From Thermomonas aquatica (GTDB taxonomy: Bacteria > Pseudomonadota > Gammaproteobacteria > Xanthomonadales > Xanthomonadaceae): a stretch of 64,000 bases of DNA. Location of the stretch: contig NZ_CP040871.1 of the NCBI RefSeq assembly GCF_006337105.1, positions 372,001 through 436,000 of the forward strand, given 5' to 3'. Of the stretch, positions 56,595 through 64,000 are shown piece after piece (the stretch's first letter is position 1; every line of letters begins with the position of its first letter). The notes beneath the pieces were generated by a model. The model was not told where the DNA came from, ran no database searches, and worked only from the letters and a program-made list of their open reading frames with translations. A program made the translations under genes and the position numbers.

Positions 56595-57842
56595 ATGCCG
56601 ACGCCTGCCCGCCTCCCGCCCCGCCTCGCCGTGATCGGCGGCGGCCCCGCCGGCCTGATGGCCGCCGAAGTCGCCTGCACGGCCGGCATCGAGGTCCACC
56701 TGTTCGAGGCCAAGGGCTCGGTCGGCCGCAAGTTCCTGATCGCCGGCAAGGGCGGGCTCAACCTCACCCATTCCGAGCCGCGGCCTGCGTTCGATGCGCG
56801 CTATCGCGAGCGAGCGGCCGAAGTGGGCGCGTGGCTGGACGCGTTCGATGCCGACGCCTTGCGCGAGTGGGCGCGCGGTTTCGGTATCGAGACTTATGTG
56901 GGCAGCTCCGGCCGCGTGTTCCCGATGGATCGCAAGGCCGCGCCGCTGCTGCGCGGCTGGGTGCGGCGGTTGAAGGATGCCGGCGTGCAGTTCCATGTCC
57001 ACCACCGCTGGCAAGGGTGGGACGATGCCGGCGCGCTGCGCTTCGCCACGTCCGATGGCGAAGCCGCGTTCGCCGCCGATGCCGTGGTGCTGGCGCTGGG
57101 CGGTGGCAGCTGGCCGCAACTGGGCTCCGACGGCGCGTGGGTCGAGACGCTGGCGGCGCGCGGCATCGACATCGCGCCGTTGCAATCGGCCAACTGCGGC
57201 TTCGACATCGGCTGGAGCGAATTTCTCGCGAAGAAGCATGCCGGCGCGCCGCTGAAGCCGGTGGTTGCGCACTGGCGCGATTCCGCAGGCATCGAACGCG
57301 CATTGCAGGGCGAATGCGTGCTGACCGAAAGCGGCATCGAAGGCAGCCTGATCTACGCCATCGCCGCGGACCTGCGCGAGGCGATCAATCGCGACGGCGC
57401 GACAATCTTGCATCTCGATCTCGTGCCTGGCCGCGAACGTGAACGGTTGCACCGAGACCTCGAAAAACCGCGCAAAGGACGCAGCCTGGGCGAGCACCTG
57501 CGCCGGCAGGCGGGCATCGATGGCGCGAAGGTCGCATTGCTGCACGAGGTGCTGGACAAGCCCGCGTTGCGGGACATGACCCGCGTCGCCGCCACCCTCA
57601 AGCGCCTGCCGCTGCGCCTGCTGCGCCCGCGGCCGATGGCCGAAACCATCTCCACCGCAGGCGGCGTGCGGCTGGAAGCGTTGGACGATGCACTGATGCT
57701 GCGGGATTTCCCGGGCGTGTTCGCCGCCGGCGAGATGCTGGACTGGGAAGCGCCGACCGGCGGTTATCTGCTCACCGCCTGCTTCGCCAGCGGGCTGCGC
57801 GCCGGCAACGGCGCGGTGCGTTGGCTGCAGGCGCCGCGCTAG
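56595..57842 (+). CDS. HI0933-like flavoprotein, TIGR03862-type
   Basis: A 415-residue FAD protein related to, but distinct from, the one at 53617. The FAD site is VIGGGPAGLMAAEVA. The family signature appears as SVGRKFLIAGKGGLNLTHSE, where the usual GGGRCN-F-T is replaced by GKGGLNLT, and YVGSSGRVFPMDRKAAPLL follows. The C-terminal block is VFAAGEMLDWEAPTGGYLL. This form is typical of the TIGR03862 subgroup. Substrate unknown. The ATG at 56595 lies 39 bp from the divergent dimethylargininase gene, so the promoters must overlap. Confidence 0.85.
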   Translation: MPTPARLPPRLAVIGGGPAGLMAAEVACTAGIEVHLFEAKGSVGRKFLIAGKGGLNLTHSEPRPAFDARYRERAAEVGAWLDAFDADALREWARGFGIETYVGSSGRVFPMDRKAAPLLRGWVRRLKDAGVQFHVHHRWQGWDDAGALRFATSDGEAAFAADAVVLALGGGSWPQLGSDGAWVETLAARGIDIAPLQSANCGFDIGWSEFLAKKHAGAPLKPVVAHWRDSAGIERALQGECVLTESGIEGSLIYAIAADLREAINRDGATILHLDLVPGRERERLHRDLEKPRKGRSLGEHLRRQAGIDGAKVALLHEVLDKPALRDMTRVAATLKRLPLRLLRPRPMAETISTAGGVRLEALDDALMLRDFPGVFAAGEMLDWEAPTGGYLLTACFASGLRAGNGAVRWLQAPR

Positions 57843-57846
57843 ACCC

Positions 57847-59583
57847 TTACTTCTTCGCCGCCTCGGCCCTGGCCTTCTCCATCGCGGCCTTCGCGCGTTC
57901 CGCGGTGTCCTTCTGGAATTCGGCGATGTGCGGCAGCTCGCGCAGCACCTTCGAGTGCGGATCCAGCGTGTAGCTGGCGCCGGCCGGCAGGTCGACATGA
58001 CCGCGGCCACCGGTCATCGGCACATCGACCACCCTGTCGCCGACGCGCACCTGCACCGGCAACGGGAACGGTTTGTCGTCCTGCGTTTTCCAGCGTAGCG
58101 ATAGACCGTTCGCATCGCGCGTAGCCAGCAGTTCCGGCAAGGCGGCATGGCGCAGGTAACCGTCGAAGAACCAGCCGTAGTCCTTGCCGGTGATGCGGTT
58201 GACGATGGCGATGAAGTCTGCGGTCGAGGCATAACGCGGCTTGAAGTTGCCGGGACGCGGCGTGGCGGTGCCGTAGACCAGCTCGCGGATGGCGCGGAAG
58301 AACGCGGCATCGCCGATCAGCCCGCGCAGGGTATGCAGCGTCAGCGAACCCTTGTAATAGGTATCGTTGCCGGGTCCCTCGCCGGGCTTGTACACCTCGC
58401 TTTCCGGCAGACCACGCCCGGAGATCACCGGGTACTTGTTGACCAGCGCCGCACGCTGCTTCATCAGCGCCGCCATGTATTCCATGTCGCCGCGCAGCCA
58501 CTGCAGGTACAGCGGCTGCATGTAGCTGCCGAAGCCCTCGTGTAGCCAGAAGTCGTCCCAGTCGCGGTGGGTCAGCTGGTTGCCGAACCACTCGTGGGCG
58601 AATTCGTGCTGCAGCAGCCAGTCGTAGCCGGCATCGGCCTTCTTGTAGTCGTTGCCGTAGGCATTGATGGTCTGGTGCTCCATGCCCAGGTGCGGGGTCT
58701 CGACCACGCCCATCTTTTCGTCGGCGAACGGATACGGGCCGATCATCTCCTCGAAGAAATCCAGCATCGGCGCGAACTCGGCGAACAGGCCCTCGGCCTT
58801 GGCCTTGTTGCCCTTGAGGTACCAGAAGCGCAACGGGATGGTATTGCCGTAGCGCGACGTGTATTCGCCCTGCAGTAGTTCGTACGGGCCGATGTTGAGG
58901 GCGATGGCATAGGTATTGGGCTGCTTCGCCCGCCAGTGGTAGGTGCGCCAGCCATCCTTTTCGTCCATGCCTTCGGCGATGCCGTTGCCGGCCGCGACCA
59001 GCGGCGCCGGCACGCTGACGTGCTGGATCACCTCCCGTGGTTCGCCTTGCGGGTGATCGATGCACGGCCACAGCAGGTCGCAACCTTCGCCCTGCACCGC
59101 CGTCGCGACCCAGGGTTCGCCGGTCGGTGCCGTGGCCCAGACGAAACCGCCATCCCATGGCGCCTTGTTCGCCACATGCGGATGGCCGGCATAGCGGATG
59201 CGCAACACCGCGCGCGCGCCGGCCGCCAACGGCTTCGGCAGGTCGACCGTCATCCGGCCTTCGGGATTGCGCCAATGCGCGGCAGCAATCGGCTTGCCGT
59301 CGACTTCGACCAGCCCGATCCTGTAGTTGCTGTCGAGATCGACGACCAGCCTGTCGATCGGCTTGCTGGCGAGGAAGGTCAGCGTCGCATCGCCGTCCAG
59401 CGACTTGCGCGCGGGATCGACCTTGAACGCGAGGTCCGCGCGCTCGAACGCCACCGCTTCCTGTTCCGGCGCGCGCGGCAGGCCGCTGGCGCTGGTGGTC
59501 CTGGTCAACGCGGGTTGTCCGGCCTGCGCCGCGAAACCGGCGGACGCGAGTGCGGCGGCAAGCAGGCAACGAGTGAGGCGCAT
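57847..59583 (-). CDS. M1-family zinc aminopeptidase, exported
   Basis: A 578-residue metallopeptidase. A signal peptide (about 1-21, ending AQAG) sends it to the periplasm. The zinc site is complete, with H326-E327-F-A-H330 and E349 in DDFWLHEGFGSY (HExxH-x18-E). The substrate-anchoring motif reads GMEHQ (300-304), a variant of GAMEN. It is shorter than PepN and lacks the long C-terminal helical domain. The C-terminal 30 residues are Lys/Glu/Ala-rich. It is convergent with the flavoprotein gene, four bases from its stop. Confidence 0.9.
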   Translation of the reverse strand: MRLTRCLLAAALASAGFAAQAGQPALTRTTSASGLPRAPEQEAVAFERADLAFKVDPARKSLDGDATLTFLASKPIDRLVVDLDSNYRIGLVEVDGKPIAAAHWRNPEGRMTVDLPKPLAAGARAVLRIRYAGHPHVANKAPWDGGFVWATAPTGEPWVATAVQGEGCDLLWPCIDHPQGEPREVIQHVSVPAPLVAAGNGIAEGMDEKDGWRTYHWRAKQPNTYAIALNIGPYELLQGEYTSRYGNTIPLRFWYLKGNKAKAEGLFAEFAPMLDFFEEMIGPYPFADEKMGVVETPHLGMEHQTINAYGNDYKKADAGYDWLLQHEFAHEWFGNQLTHRDWDDFWLHEGFGSYMQPLYLQWLRGDMEYMAALMKQRAALVNKYPVISGRGLPESEVYKPGEGPGNDTYYKGSLTLHTLRGLIGDAAFFRAIRELVYGTATPRPGNFKPRYASTADFIAIVNRITGKDYGWFFDGYLRHAALPELLATRDANGLSLRWKTQDDKPFPLPVQVRVGDRVVDVPMTGGRGHVDLPAGASYTLDPHSKVLRELPHIAEFQKDTAERAKAAMEKARAEAAKK

Positions 59584-59710
59584 GGCGTGGATCCACGTGA
59601 ACGGGCGCCAACTTTCGCATGCACGGCCGGGCCCCGACCCTGTCTTTCGTCACATCAACGCGCCGCGACCGACGCGTAGGCTCCCCGGCATCGTCCATGA
59701 GGAAGCCGTC

Positions 59711-60157
59711 ATGCGCCTGCTTGCGACCCCGATGCTGCTGACCGCCACATGGCTTTCGATGCCGGGCATCGCCGTTGCCCAACATGCCGGCGAGGATGCG
59801 GCGGTGCGCAAGCCGTTGGAAGCCTACCTGCAGGGCCACGCCACAGGCGATGGCGCCTACATGCGCCAGGCCTTCCTGCCGACCGCGCACATCGAGGGCA
59901 TCCGCGACGGCAAGTTCGTGTCGTGGACCGCGGACGAGTACATCGCCGGCTTCAAGGGCAAACCGGCCGAAGACGAGGCGCAACGCAAGCGTTCGATCGA
60001 CCGGGTCGACGTCAGCGGCAACGCGGCGATGGCGCGGGCCACCCTCGACTATCCCGGCGGCACCTTCACCGACTACTTCGTGCTGCTCAAGGTCGACGGC
60101 GAATGGAAGATCGCCAACAAGGTGTGGACGCGCAACCCGAAGCCGGCAATGCCCTGA
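59711..60157 (+). CDS. Exported NTF2-like (lumazine-binding-like) protein
   Basis: A 148-residue protein with a signal peptide (MRLLATPMLLTATWLSMPGIAVAQ, cleavage near AVA) and a single cone-shaped NTF2-type domain. Typical segments are VRKPLEAYLQGHATGDGAYMRQAF and the C-terminal FVLLKVDGEWKIANKVW. This matches the putative lumazine-binding/NTF2-like group, which often has no known ligand. TAGGCT about 30 bp upstream could be a -10. Confidence 0.75.
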   Translation: MRLLATPMLLTATWLSMPGIAVAQHAGEDAAVRKPLEAYLQGHATGDGAYMRQAFLPTAHIEGIRDGKFVSWTADEYIAGFKGKPAEDEAQRKRSIDRVDVSGNAAMARATLDYPGGTFTDYFVLLKVDGEWKIANKVWTRNPKPAMP

Positions 60158-60185
60158 CCGGCGACGCTCCGCTTCAAGCGGGGCG

Positions 60186-60210
60186 CGAAGCCCGGCCATG
60201 CCGGGCTTCG
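60186..60210. terminator. Bidirectional hairpin between convergent genes
   Basis: An 11-bp perfect stem (CGAAGCCCGGC / GCCGGGCTTCG) with a three-base loop lies between the stops at 60157 (+) and 60221 (-). There is no T-run on either side, but the position fits a shared terminator. Confidence 0.6.
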
Positions 60211-60220
60211 TCGTCCGCGA

Positions 60221-60646
60221 TCAGCGACAGCGGCCGAAGCGATCCGGCGAAGCGCCGGGGCCACCGCGCCAGCCCGGCGGGTTTTCCCAATTGGTGCCAC
60301 GCCCGCCCGCGCGTCCCGGCGGGTTGTTGTCGTTGTCCAGCCAGCAACGCCGGGCCTGGTTCCAGAAACCGTGTCGCGGATGCCAATAGCCGTACACCGG
60401 GTTGAAGTAGTAACCCGCCGCAACCCGATCGAAGCGGTGCCGCTGGCCCTTGTAGCGCCAGTTCCGATAGTCGGGCGAGGCGCCCGGCCCGCCGCGCCAG
60501 CCCGGCGGGTTTTCCCAGTTGGTGCCAGGGCCGCCGGCGTCGCCGGGCGGATTGTTGTCGTGGTCGTGGCGGCGGTCGCGCGCGCCGGCGGTGCCGGCGA
60601 CGCCCGCGGCGAGCAACGCCGTGAGCAGCAGCATCTTGGTCTTCAT
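60221..60646 (-). CDS. Exported protein with a duplicated Gly/Pro/Trp-rich 29-residue motif
   Basis: A 141-residue protein with a signal peptide (MKTKMLLLTALLAAGVAGTAGA) and a strong AGGAG ribosome site before the ATG at 60646. A 29-residue unit beginning NNPPG and containing GTNWENPPGWRGGPGASPD occurs twice, at residues 31-59 and 107-135, with only two substitutions. Between the copies is an aromatic segment (YYFNPVYGYWHPRHGFW). Two cysteines (101 and 140) could pair. I do not recognise a family. Composition suggests a cell-surface or periplasmic structural protein. It is divergent from the Arg/Gln-rich gene at 60895. Confidence 0.65.
   Translation of the reverse strand: MKTKMLLLTALLAAGVAGTAGARDRRHDHDNNPPGDAGGPGTNWENPPGWRGGPGASPDYRNWRYKGQRHRFDRVAAGYYFNPVYGYWHPRHGFWNQARRCWLDNDNNPPGRAGGRGTNWENPPGWRGGPGASPDRFGRCR
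60242..60556 (-). repeat. Internal coding duplication (two 87-bp units)
   Basis: Units at 60470-60556 and 60242-60328 encode the two 29-residue motifs of the gene at 60221-60646. The near-identity of the peptides, and of long DNA stretches, points to a recent tandem-type duplication later separated, or to gene conversion. Confidence 0.7.
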
Positions 60647-60860
60647 CTCGGGACTCCTGTCGCGCTGGATGCGCACTTGCCACAACCGCGCCGGGCCATC
60701 CGGCGTTGACGCGAGGTCGGGTTCCGTTTCGCTACGGCTCAGCCATCGAGGCCACCTGCGCCGCGAATCTGAATGGCTGCTTGCGAATTCTTCACACTGG
60801 CCGCCAACACGGTGAAATCTCAGCATCGATTCATCCACGCGACCGCTAACTGCTCCCATC

Positions 60861-60881
60861 GGGCACGAATGGGTCGTGCCC
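60861..60881 (+). promoter_or_regulatory. Hairpin just before the ribosome-binding site of the gene at 60895
   Basis: An 8-bp perfect stem GGGCACGA / TCGTGCCC with a five-base loop ends three bases before the AGGAG ribosome site (60884-60888). In the mRNA it could limit or protect ribosome access. The rest of the 248-bp divergent gap (60647-60894) shows no confident promoter. Confidence 0.4.
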
Positions 60882-60894
60882 CGAGGAGAAACAG

Positions 60895-62169
60895 ATGACC
60901 CGCCTTCCCGCTACCCGCACCCTGACCACCGCCCTGCTCGGCGCGCTGCTCGCCATGGGCGGCATCGCACCCGCGTTCGCGCAGCAGCGGGACGACGACC
61001 AGGACAATTACGACCGCCGTGCCGCACGCAAGGAGCAGCGCGACCAGCGCGAGGAACAGCGCCAGCAGGCGCCGCGCCTGGAACAGCGCCAATCGCGCGA
61101 CGACGAACCGCAGCGCCACGAGCACTGGGGCGACACGCAACGCCAGCAGCAACAGCAGCGCCGCGAAGCCTTGGACATCGAGCAGTCGCGCCAGCGCGAG
61201 CGCATGGCCGAGCGCGTCGAACAGCAGCGTCGCGAGCAGGCCGAACGCCAGTCCCAGTGGCGCGAAAACGAAGCCGAACGGGCGCGCGAACGCCGCGAGC
61301 AGATCGCCGACCAGGGCCGCCAGCGCGAGGAAATGAGCCGGCGCATGGCCGAGCAGCGCCGTGAAACCGGCCAGCAGCAACAGCGCGAGCAAGCCGAACT
61401 CCGCCGCGACATGGAGCGGCGCAGGGACGCCGAGCAACAGCGCAGCCGCGACCAGTCGGCCCGCGAACGGATCATCGCCGACGCCCGCGCCCGCGAGGAC
61501 CGCAACGACCGCCACGACGAGCGCCGCCCGGATTGGCGCGATGACCGCCGAGACGACGACCGCAACGACCGCATCTCGCGCGAACAGCAGCAGCGCCGGA
61601 TCGAGGACCAGCGCCGCCGCGCGATGGACTGGCAGCGCAACGAAGCCGCGCGCCGCGCCCAGCTCGAGCACCGCAACCGCGAGCTGGAACGCCAGCGCCG
61701 CAACGCGCAGTACCGCTACCAGCAGGACTACTACCGCCGCTGGCTGGCGCAGCAGGCGCGCTGGAACGCCTCGCGCTACGACTACTACAGCGACCCGTAC
61801 TACTACACCCCGTACAACTACCGCTACAGCTACGGCGGCAACTGGTACAACACCAACAGCTACGGCGCCGAGCTGCTGCGCCAGGCCGTGCGCGACGGCT
61901 ACCAGGAAGGCTATTACGCCGGCCGTGCGGACCGCATCGACCGCTGGCGCTTCGACTACCGCGGCAACTACGGCTACATCGACGGCAGCTACGGCTACAA
62001 CGGCTATTACGTCAGCCGCAGCGACTACCGCTACTACTTCCAGCAGGGCTTCGAGCGCGGCTACCGCGACGGCTACTACAGCCGCAACCAGTACGGCCGC
62101 TACGACAACGGCATCGCGGTGATCCTGCCGGTGATCCTCGGCGCGATCCTGGGCTTCCAGACCTACTGA
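60895..62169 (+). CDS. Large exported low-complexity protein: Arg/Gln/Glu-rich region followed by a Tyr-rich region
   Basis: A 424-residue protein with a signal peptide (cleavage near AFAQQ, about residue 29) and AGGAG before the ATG at 60895. Residues of about 30-265 are almost only Arg, Gln, Glu, Asp and Ala in patterns such as REEQRQQ and RREQAERQ, predicted to form a long charged helix or coiled coil. Residues of about 266-405 switch to Tyr-rich sequence with Arg, Gly, Ser and Asn (YYRRW, YDYYSDPYYYTPYNYRY, DGYYSRNQYGRY). The last 16 are hydrophobic and end GAILGFQTY. I do not recognise the overall family; Tyr-rich tails occur in anonymous periplasmic proteins of this group. A structural or envelope-binding role is only a guess. 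Confidence 0.7.
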   Translation: MTRLPATRTLTTALLGALLAMGGIAPAFAQQRDDDQDNYDRRAARKEQRDQREEQRQQAPRLEQRQSRDDEPQRHEHWGDTQRQQQQQRREALDIEQSRQRERMAERVEQQRREQAERQSQWRENEAERARERREQIADQGRQREEMSRRMAEQRRETGQQQQREQAELRRDMERRRDAEQQRSRDQSARERIIADARAREDRNDRHDERRPDWRDDRRDDDRNDRISREQQQRRIEDQRRRAMDWQRNEAARRAQLEHRNRELERQRRNAQYRYQQDYYRRWLAQQARWNASRYDYYSDPYYYTPYNYRYSYGGNWYNTNSYGAELLRQAVRDGYQEGYYAGRADRIDRWRFDYRGNYGYIDGSYGYNGYYVSRSDYRYYFQQGFERGYRDGYYSRNQYGRYDNGIAVILPVILGAILGFQTY

Positions 62170-62193
62170 TCGCCCGCCTCATCGCGGCTTCGA

Positions 62194-62218
62194 CGCCCGG
62201 CCTCGCGCCGGGCGTTTT
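62194..62218 (+). terminator. Intrinsic terminator after the Arg/Gln/Tyr-rich gene
   Basis: An 8-bp perfect stem CGCCCGGC / GCCGGGCG with a five-base loop and TTTT, 25 bp after the stop at 62169. Confidence 0.8.
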
Positions 62219-62228
62219 CCTTGCGCGC

Positions 62229-62495
62229 TCAGCGCAACTGGCTGTCCTTGCTGCCGCGGCGGTTGTAGCCGCTGCCGGCGCCGGCCTCGCGGTCGTGCGC
62301 CTCCTGGCAGGGCACGCACAAGCGCACCCCGGGCATCGCCTTGCGCCGCGCTTCCGGGATCGGCGCATCGCATTCCTCGCAACGCTCGAGCCCGGGCCCG
62401 CTCGGCAACTGGCTGCGCGCGCGCTTGATCGCATCCTTCACGGTCGCGTCGATCTGGTCCTGCACCGCGCCGTCGCCGGCCCAACCGGTTGCCAT
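62229..62495 (-). CDS. YbiI-type DksA/TraR zinc-finger protein
   Basis: An 88-residue protein that matches E. coli YbiI in length and layout: MATGWAGDGAVQDQIDATVKDAI, a four-cysteine zinc finger CEEC...LCVPCQ with IPEARRKAMPGVRL between, and the C-terminal YNRRGSKDSQLR. It lacks the long coiled coil of true DksA, so control of RNA polymerase through the secondary channel is uncertain. It is convergent with the Tyr-rich gene and shares the terminator region. Confidence 0.88.
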   Translation of the reverse strand: MATGWAGDGAVQDQIDATVKDAIKRARSQLPSGPGLERCEECDAPIPEARRKAMPGVRLCVPCQEAHDREAGAGSGYNRRGSKDSQLR

Positions 62496-62611
62496 GGCCC
62501 GCCCTCCCGTCGATCCTTCGGCCGCAACCCTAGCACCAGGCCGGCCAGCGGTGTGGCATGCCGCGCGTCCGTGCCCCACACTGTGGGCAACGCTCTGGGG
62601 GGAGCCGGTGG

Positions 62612-63703
62612 ATGGCTGCAGTTCCGAACGAGGCATCGCGCGCCAATGCCGGTGACGCGCCATTGCGGCTGCATGGCCTGCACAGGCGCGTCTATCGCTT
62701 CCGCACGCTGGGCATGGGCCTCGGTTTCCTGCCGATCGCGGCGGTCCTGCTGGAATTGCAGGCGCCGTGGCCGGCATGGACATGAGCGGCATGCTGCTGC
62801 CTGCTGTGGCCGCACCTCGCCTATCTCGCGGCCGCGCGCAGCGCGGATCCATTCAAGGCGGAACTGCGCAACCTGATGATCGATTCCGCGCTGGCCGGCA
62901 GCCTGGTGCCGGTGATGCAGTTCAACCTGCTGCCCTCGGTCCTGCTGATGACGGTGACCACCGCCGACAAGATCAATTCCGGCGTGCGCGGCCTGTGGCG
63001 CCGCTCGCTGCCGGCCATGCTGCTCGCCCTGCTCGCGGCGGGACTGTCGACCGGCTTCGCGATGCGCTTGCCCACCAGCACGCCGGTCCTGCTGGCCTGC
63101 CTGCCGATCCTGGTCATCCACACCCTGGCGGTCAGCGCCAGCGGCTACCAGCTGATCCGCAAGGTGCAGAAGCAGAACCTGCGCCTGGACGAACTCACCC
63201 GCTTCGATGCGCTGACCGGGCTGGAAAGCCGCGGCCACTGGCAGCAACAGGTGGAAGCCCTGCTCGCCCGCCACGACGCGGCCGCGCCGGCCAGCATGCT
63301 GCTGGTCGACGTCGACCTGTTCAAGGACATCAACGACGGCCATGGCCATGCCAGCGGCGACGACGTCCTGCGCGGCATCGCCGGGGTGATCCGCGCCGCG
63401 ATACCCGACGGCAGCCACGCCGGCCGGGTCGGCGGCGACGAATTCGCGATCGCGGTACCGGTCGCGCTGGACGCTGCACGGCGCATCGGCGAACGCATCC
63501 GCCAGGGCGTGGATGCGCTCGAGTTCCCGCGACAGCCGCCGTTGCGCTGCTCGGTCAGCATCGGCATCGCCGAACCGCCCGCGGGCGATGCCGGCCTGCG
63601 CGGCTGGATGGAAGCCGCCGACCAGGCGCTGTATCGCGCCAAGGCCGCGGGACGCAATCGCGTCGCGGCCCGTCCGGACCTGCCGGCATTGGCGGAACCT
63701 TGA
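62612..63703 (+). pseudogene. MASE2-GGDEF diguanylate cyclase gene interrupted by an in-frame TGA
   Basis: Read as one frame, this is a 363-residue MASE2-type membrane diguanylate cyclase. Helix-forming RRVYRFRTLGMGLGFLPIAAVL is followed by the MASE2 block LLWPHLAYLAA...DPFKAELRNLMIDSALAG, more helices, then a GGDEF domain. That domain has RFDALTGLESR, VDVDLFKDINDGHGHASGDD and the intact active site GGDEF in RVGGDEFAIAV. Codon 58 (62783-62785) is TGA, between PAWT and AACCCLLWPHLAY, where homology runs through in the same frame. A purine site such as TGG to TGA is the simplest cause. The ATG at 62612 has GGGGGGAG upstream. An internal restart at 62876 could still make a protein with three or four helices plus an intact GGDEF domain. 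Confidence 0.75.
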
Positions 63704-63728
63704 CGCCGGCTTCGGCCAGAATCGCCCG

Positions 63729-64000
63729 ATGGACATGGCACCGAACAAGCAACGCAAGCTGATCGCCACGCTGTCGGATTCGATCAGCGGCGCGCGATCG
63801 CTGGAGCAACTGGTGCGGCCGCTGCTGGTGCTGCTGGAAACGGTCACCGGGCTGGAATCGACCTACATGACCGCGATCGACGAGGATGCCGGCCTGCAGC
63901 ACATCCTGTACGCGCGCAACAGCCAGAGCCTGCAGATCCCGGAAGGCCTGTCGGTGCCGTGGGACGACACCCTGTGCAAGCGCGCGCTGGACGAAGGCCG
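63729..64000 (+). CDS. GAF-domain signalling protein, 5' part (cut by window edge)
   Basis: The first 90 codons of a gene that runs off the window. The sequence (LIATLSDSISGARSLEQLVRPLLVLLETVTGLESTYMTAIDEDAGLQHILYARN, then VPWDDTLCKRALDEG) is the start of a GAF sensor domain of the type fused to GGDEF domains in Xanthomonads. A diguanylate cyclase is likely, but the output domain is outside the window. It starts at the ATG at 63729 (an ATG at 63735 is possible), 25 bp after the broken diguanylate cyclase gene, so the two may form an operon. Confidence 0.65.
   Translation, partial: MDMAPNKQRKLIATLSDSISGARSLEQLVRPLLVLLETVTGLESTYMTAIDEDAGLQHILYARNSQSLQIPEGLSVPWDDTLCKRALDEG

Noticed and set aside
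60895..62169. A silk-like or spider-type repeat protein
   Set aside because: The Arg/Gln and Tyr regions are compositionally biased but not built of regular repeat units, so no such family can be claimed.
62783..62785. Selenocysteine or programmed readthrough at the in-frame TGA of the diguanylate cyclase
   Set aside because: The position lies in a membrane helix with no redox role. I see no convincing SECIS-like hairpin just after it, and TGA serves as a normal stop throughout the window. A point mutation or sequence error is simpler.

Overview
This is a GC-rich (visibly well above 60 percent), gene-dense chromosomal window. Gene content and order point to a gammaproteobacterium of the Lysobacteraceae/Xanthomonadaceae: a 14-gene nuo operon running directly into initiator tRNA-fMet, rimP, nusA, infB, rbfA, truB, rpsO and pnp; an alpha-amino acid ester hydrolase of the Xanthomonas type; TonB-dependent receptors; and many short ATGA start/stop overlaps. 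The genus cannot be fixed from the sequence alone. I see no rRNA, CRISPR array, prophage or insertion sequence.

Layout. 1-12.5 kb looks like a 3-hydroxybutyrate (3HB) or 3HB-oligomer utilisation locus. It holds a lipoprotein resembling 3HB-oligomer hydrolase (cut by the window edge), 3HB dehydrogenase, a LuxR-type response regulator, a symporter-fused hybrid histidine kinase, a TonB-dependent receptor and a GntP-family permease. Inside it lie a MocR-type regulator with two small membrane proteins, and a scar at about 4.23 kb where a receptor tail and a serine-hydrolase remnant are joined. 12.5-22.3 kb is mixed housekeeping and accessory: an unknown membrane protein, DNA polymerase IV, alpha-amino acid ester hydrolase, an MFS symporter, Tex, a class C serine hydrolase and a tiny cysteine-rich protein.

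22.4-46.4 kb is one long minus-strand block of core genes. Read in transcription order it goes nuoA to nuoN (respiratory complex I), then tRNA-fMet with its own well-formed sigma-70 promoter, then the translation and RNA-processing set rimP-nusA-infB-rbfA-truB-rpsO-pnp. Clear intrinsic terminators follow rpsO and pnp, and a GC-rich hairpin follows the tRNA. Nearly all nuo genes overlap or abut, which implies translational coupling.

46.5-59.6 kb carries an Uup-like ABC-F ATPase, a 32-residue lysine-rich protein, SelO overlapping a hemerythrin-domain gene, a DeaD-type helicase, a glutamine amidotransferase, two related HI0933-type flavoproteins flanking a trhO/dimethylargininase pair, and an M1 aminopeptidase. 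59.7-64 kb holds less familiar exported proteins (an NTF2-like protein, a protein with a duplicated Gly/Pro/Trp motif, and a large Arg/Gln-rich then Tyr-rich protein), a YbiI-type zinc-finger protein, a MASE2-GGDEF diguanylate cyclase gene broken by an in-frame TGA, and the start of a GAF-domain protein.

The best candidate for an under-described system is the first 12.5 kb: outer-membrane import, hydrolysis, inner-membrane transport and oxidation of 3HB compounds under a dedicated phosphorelay. The best signs of genome decay are the deletion scar near 4.23 kb and two separate in-frame TGA codons (4916 and 62783).
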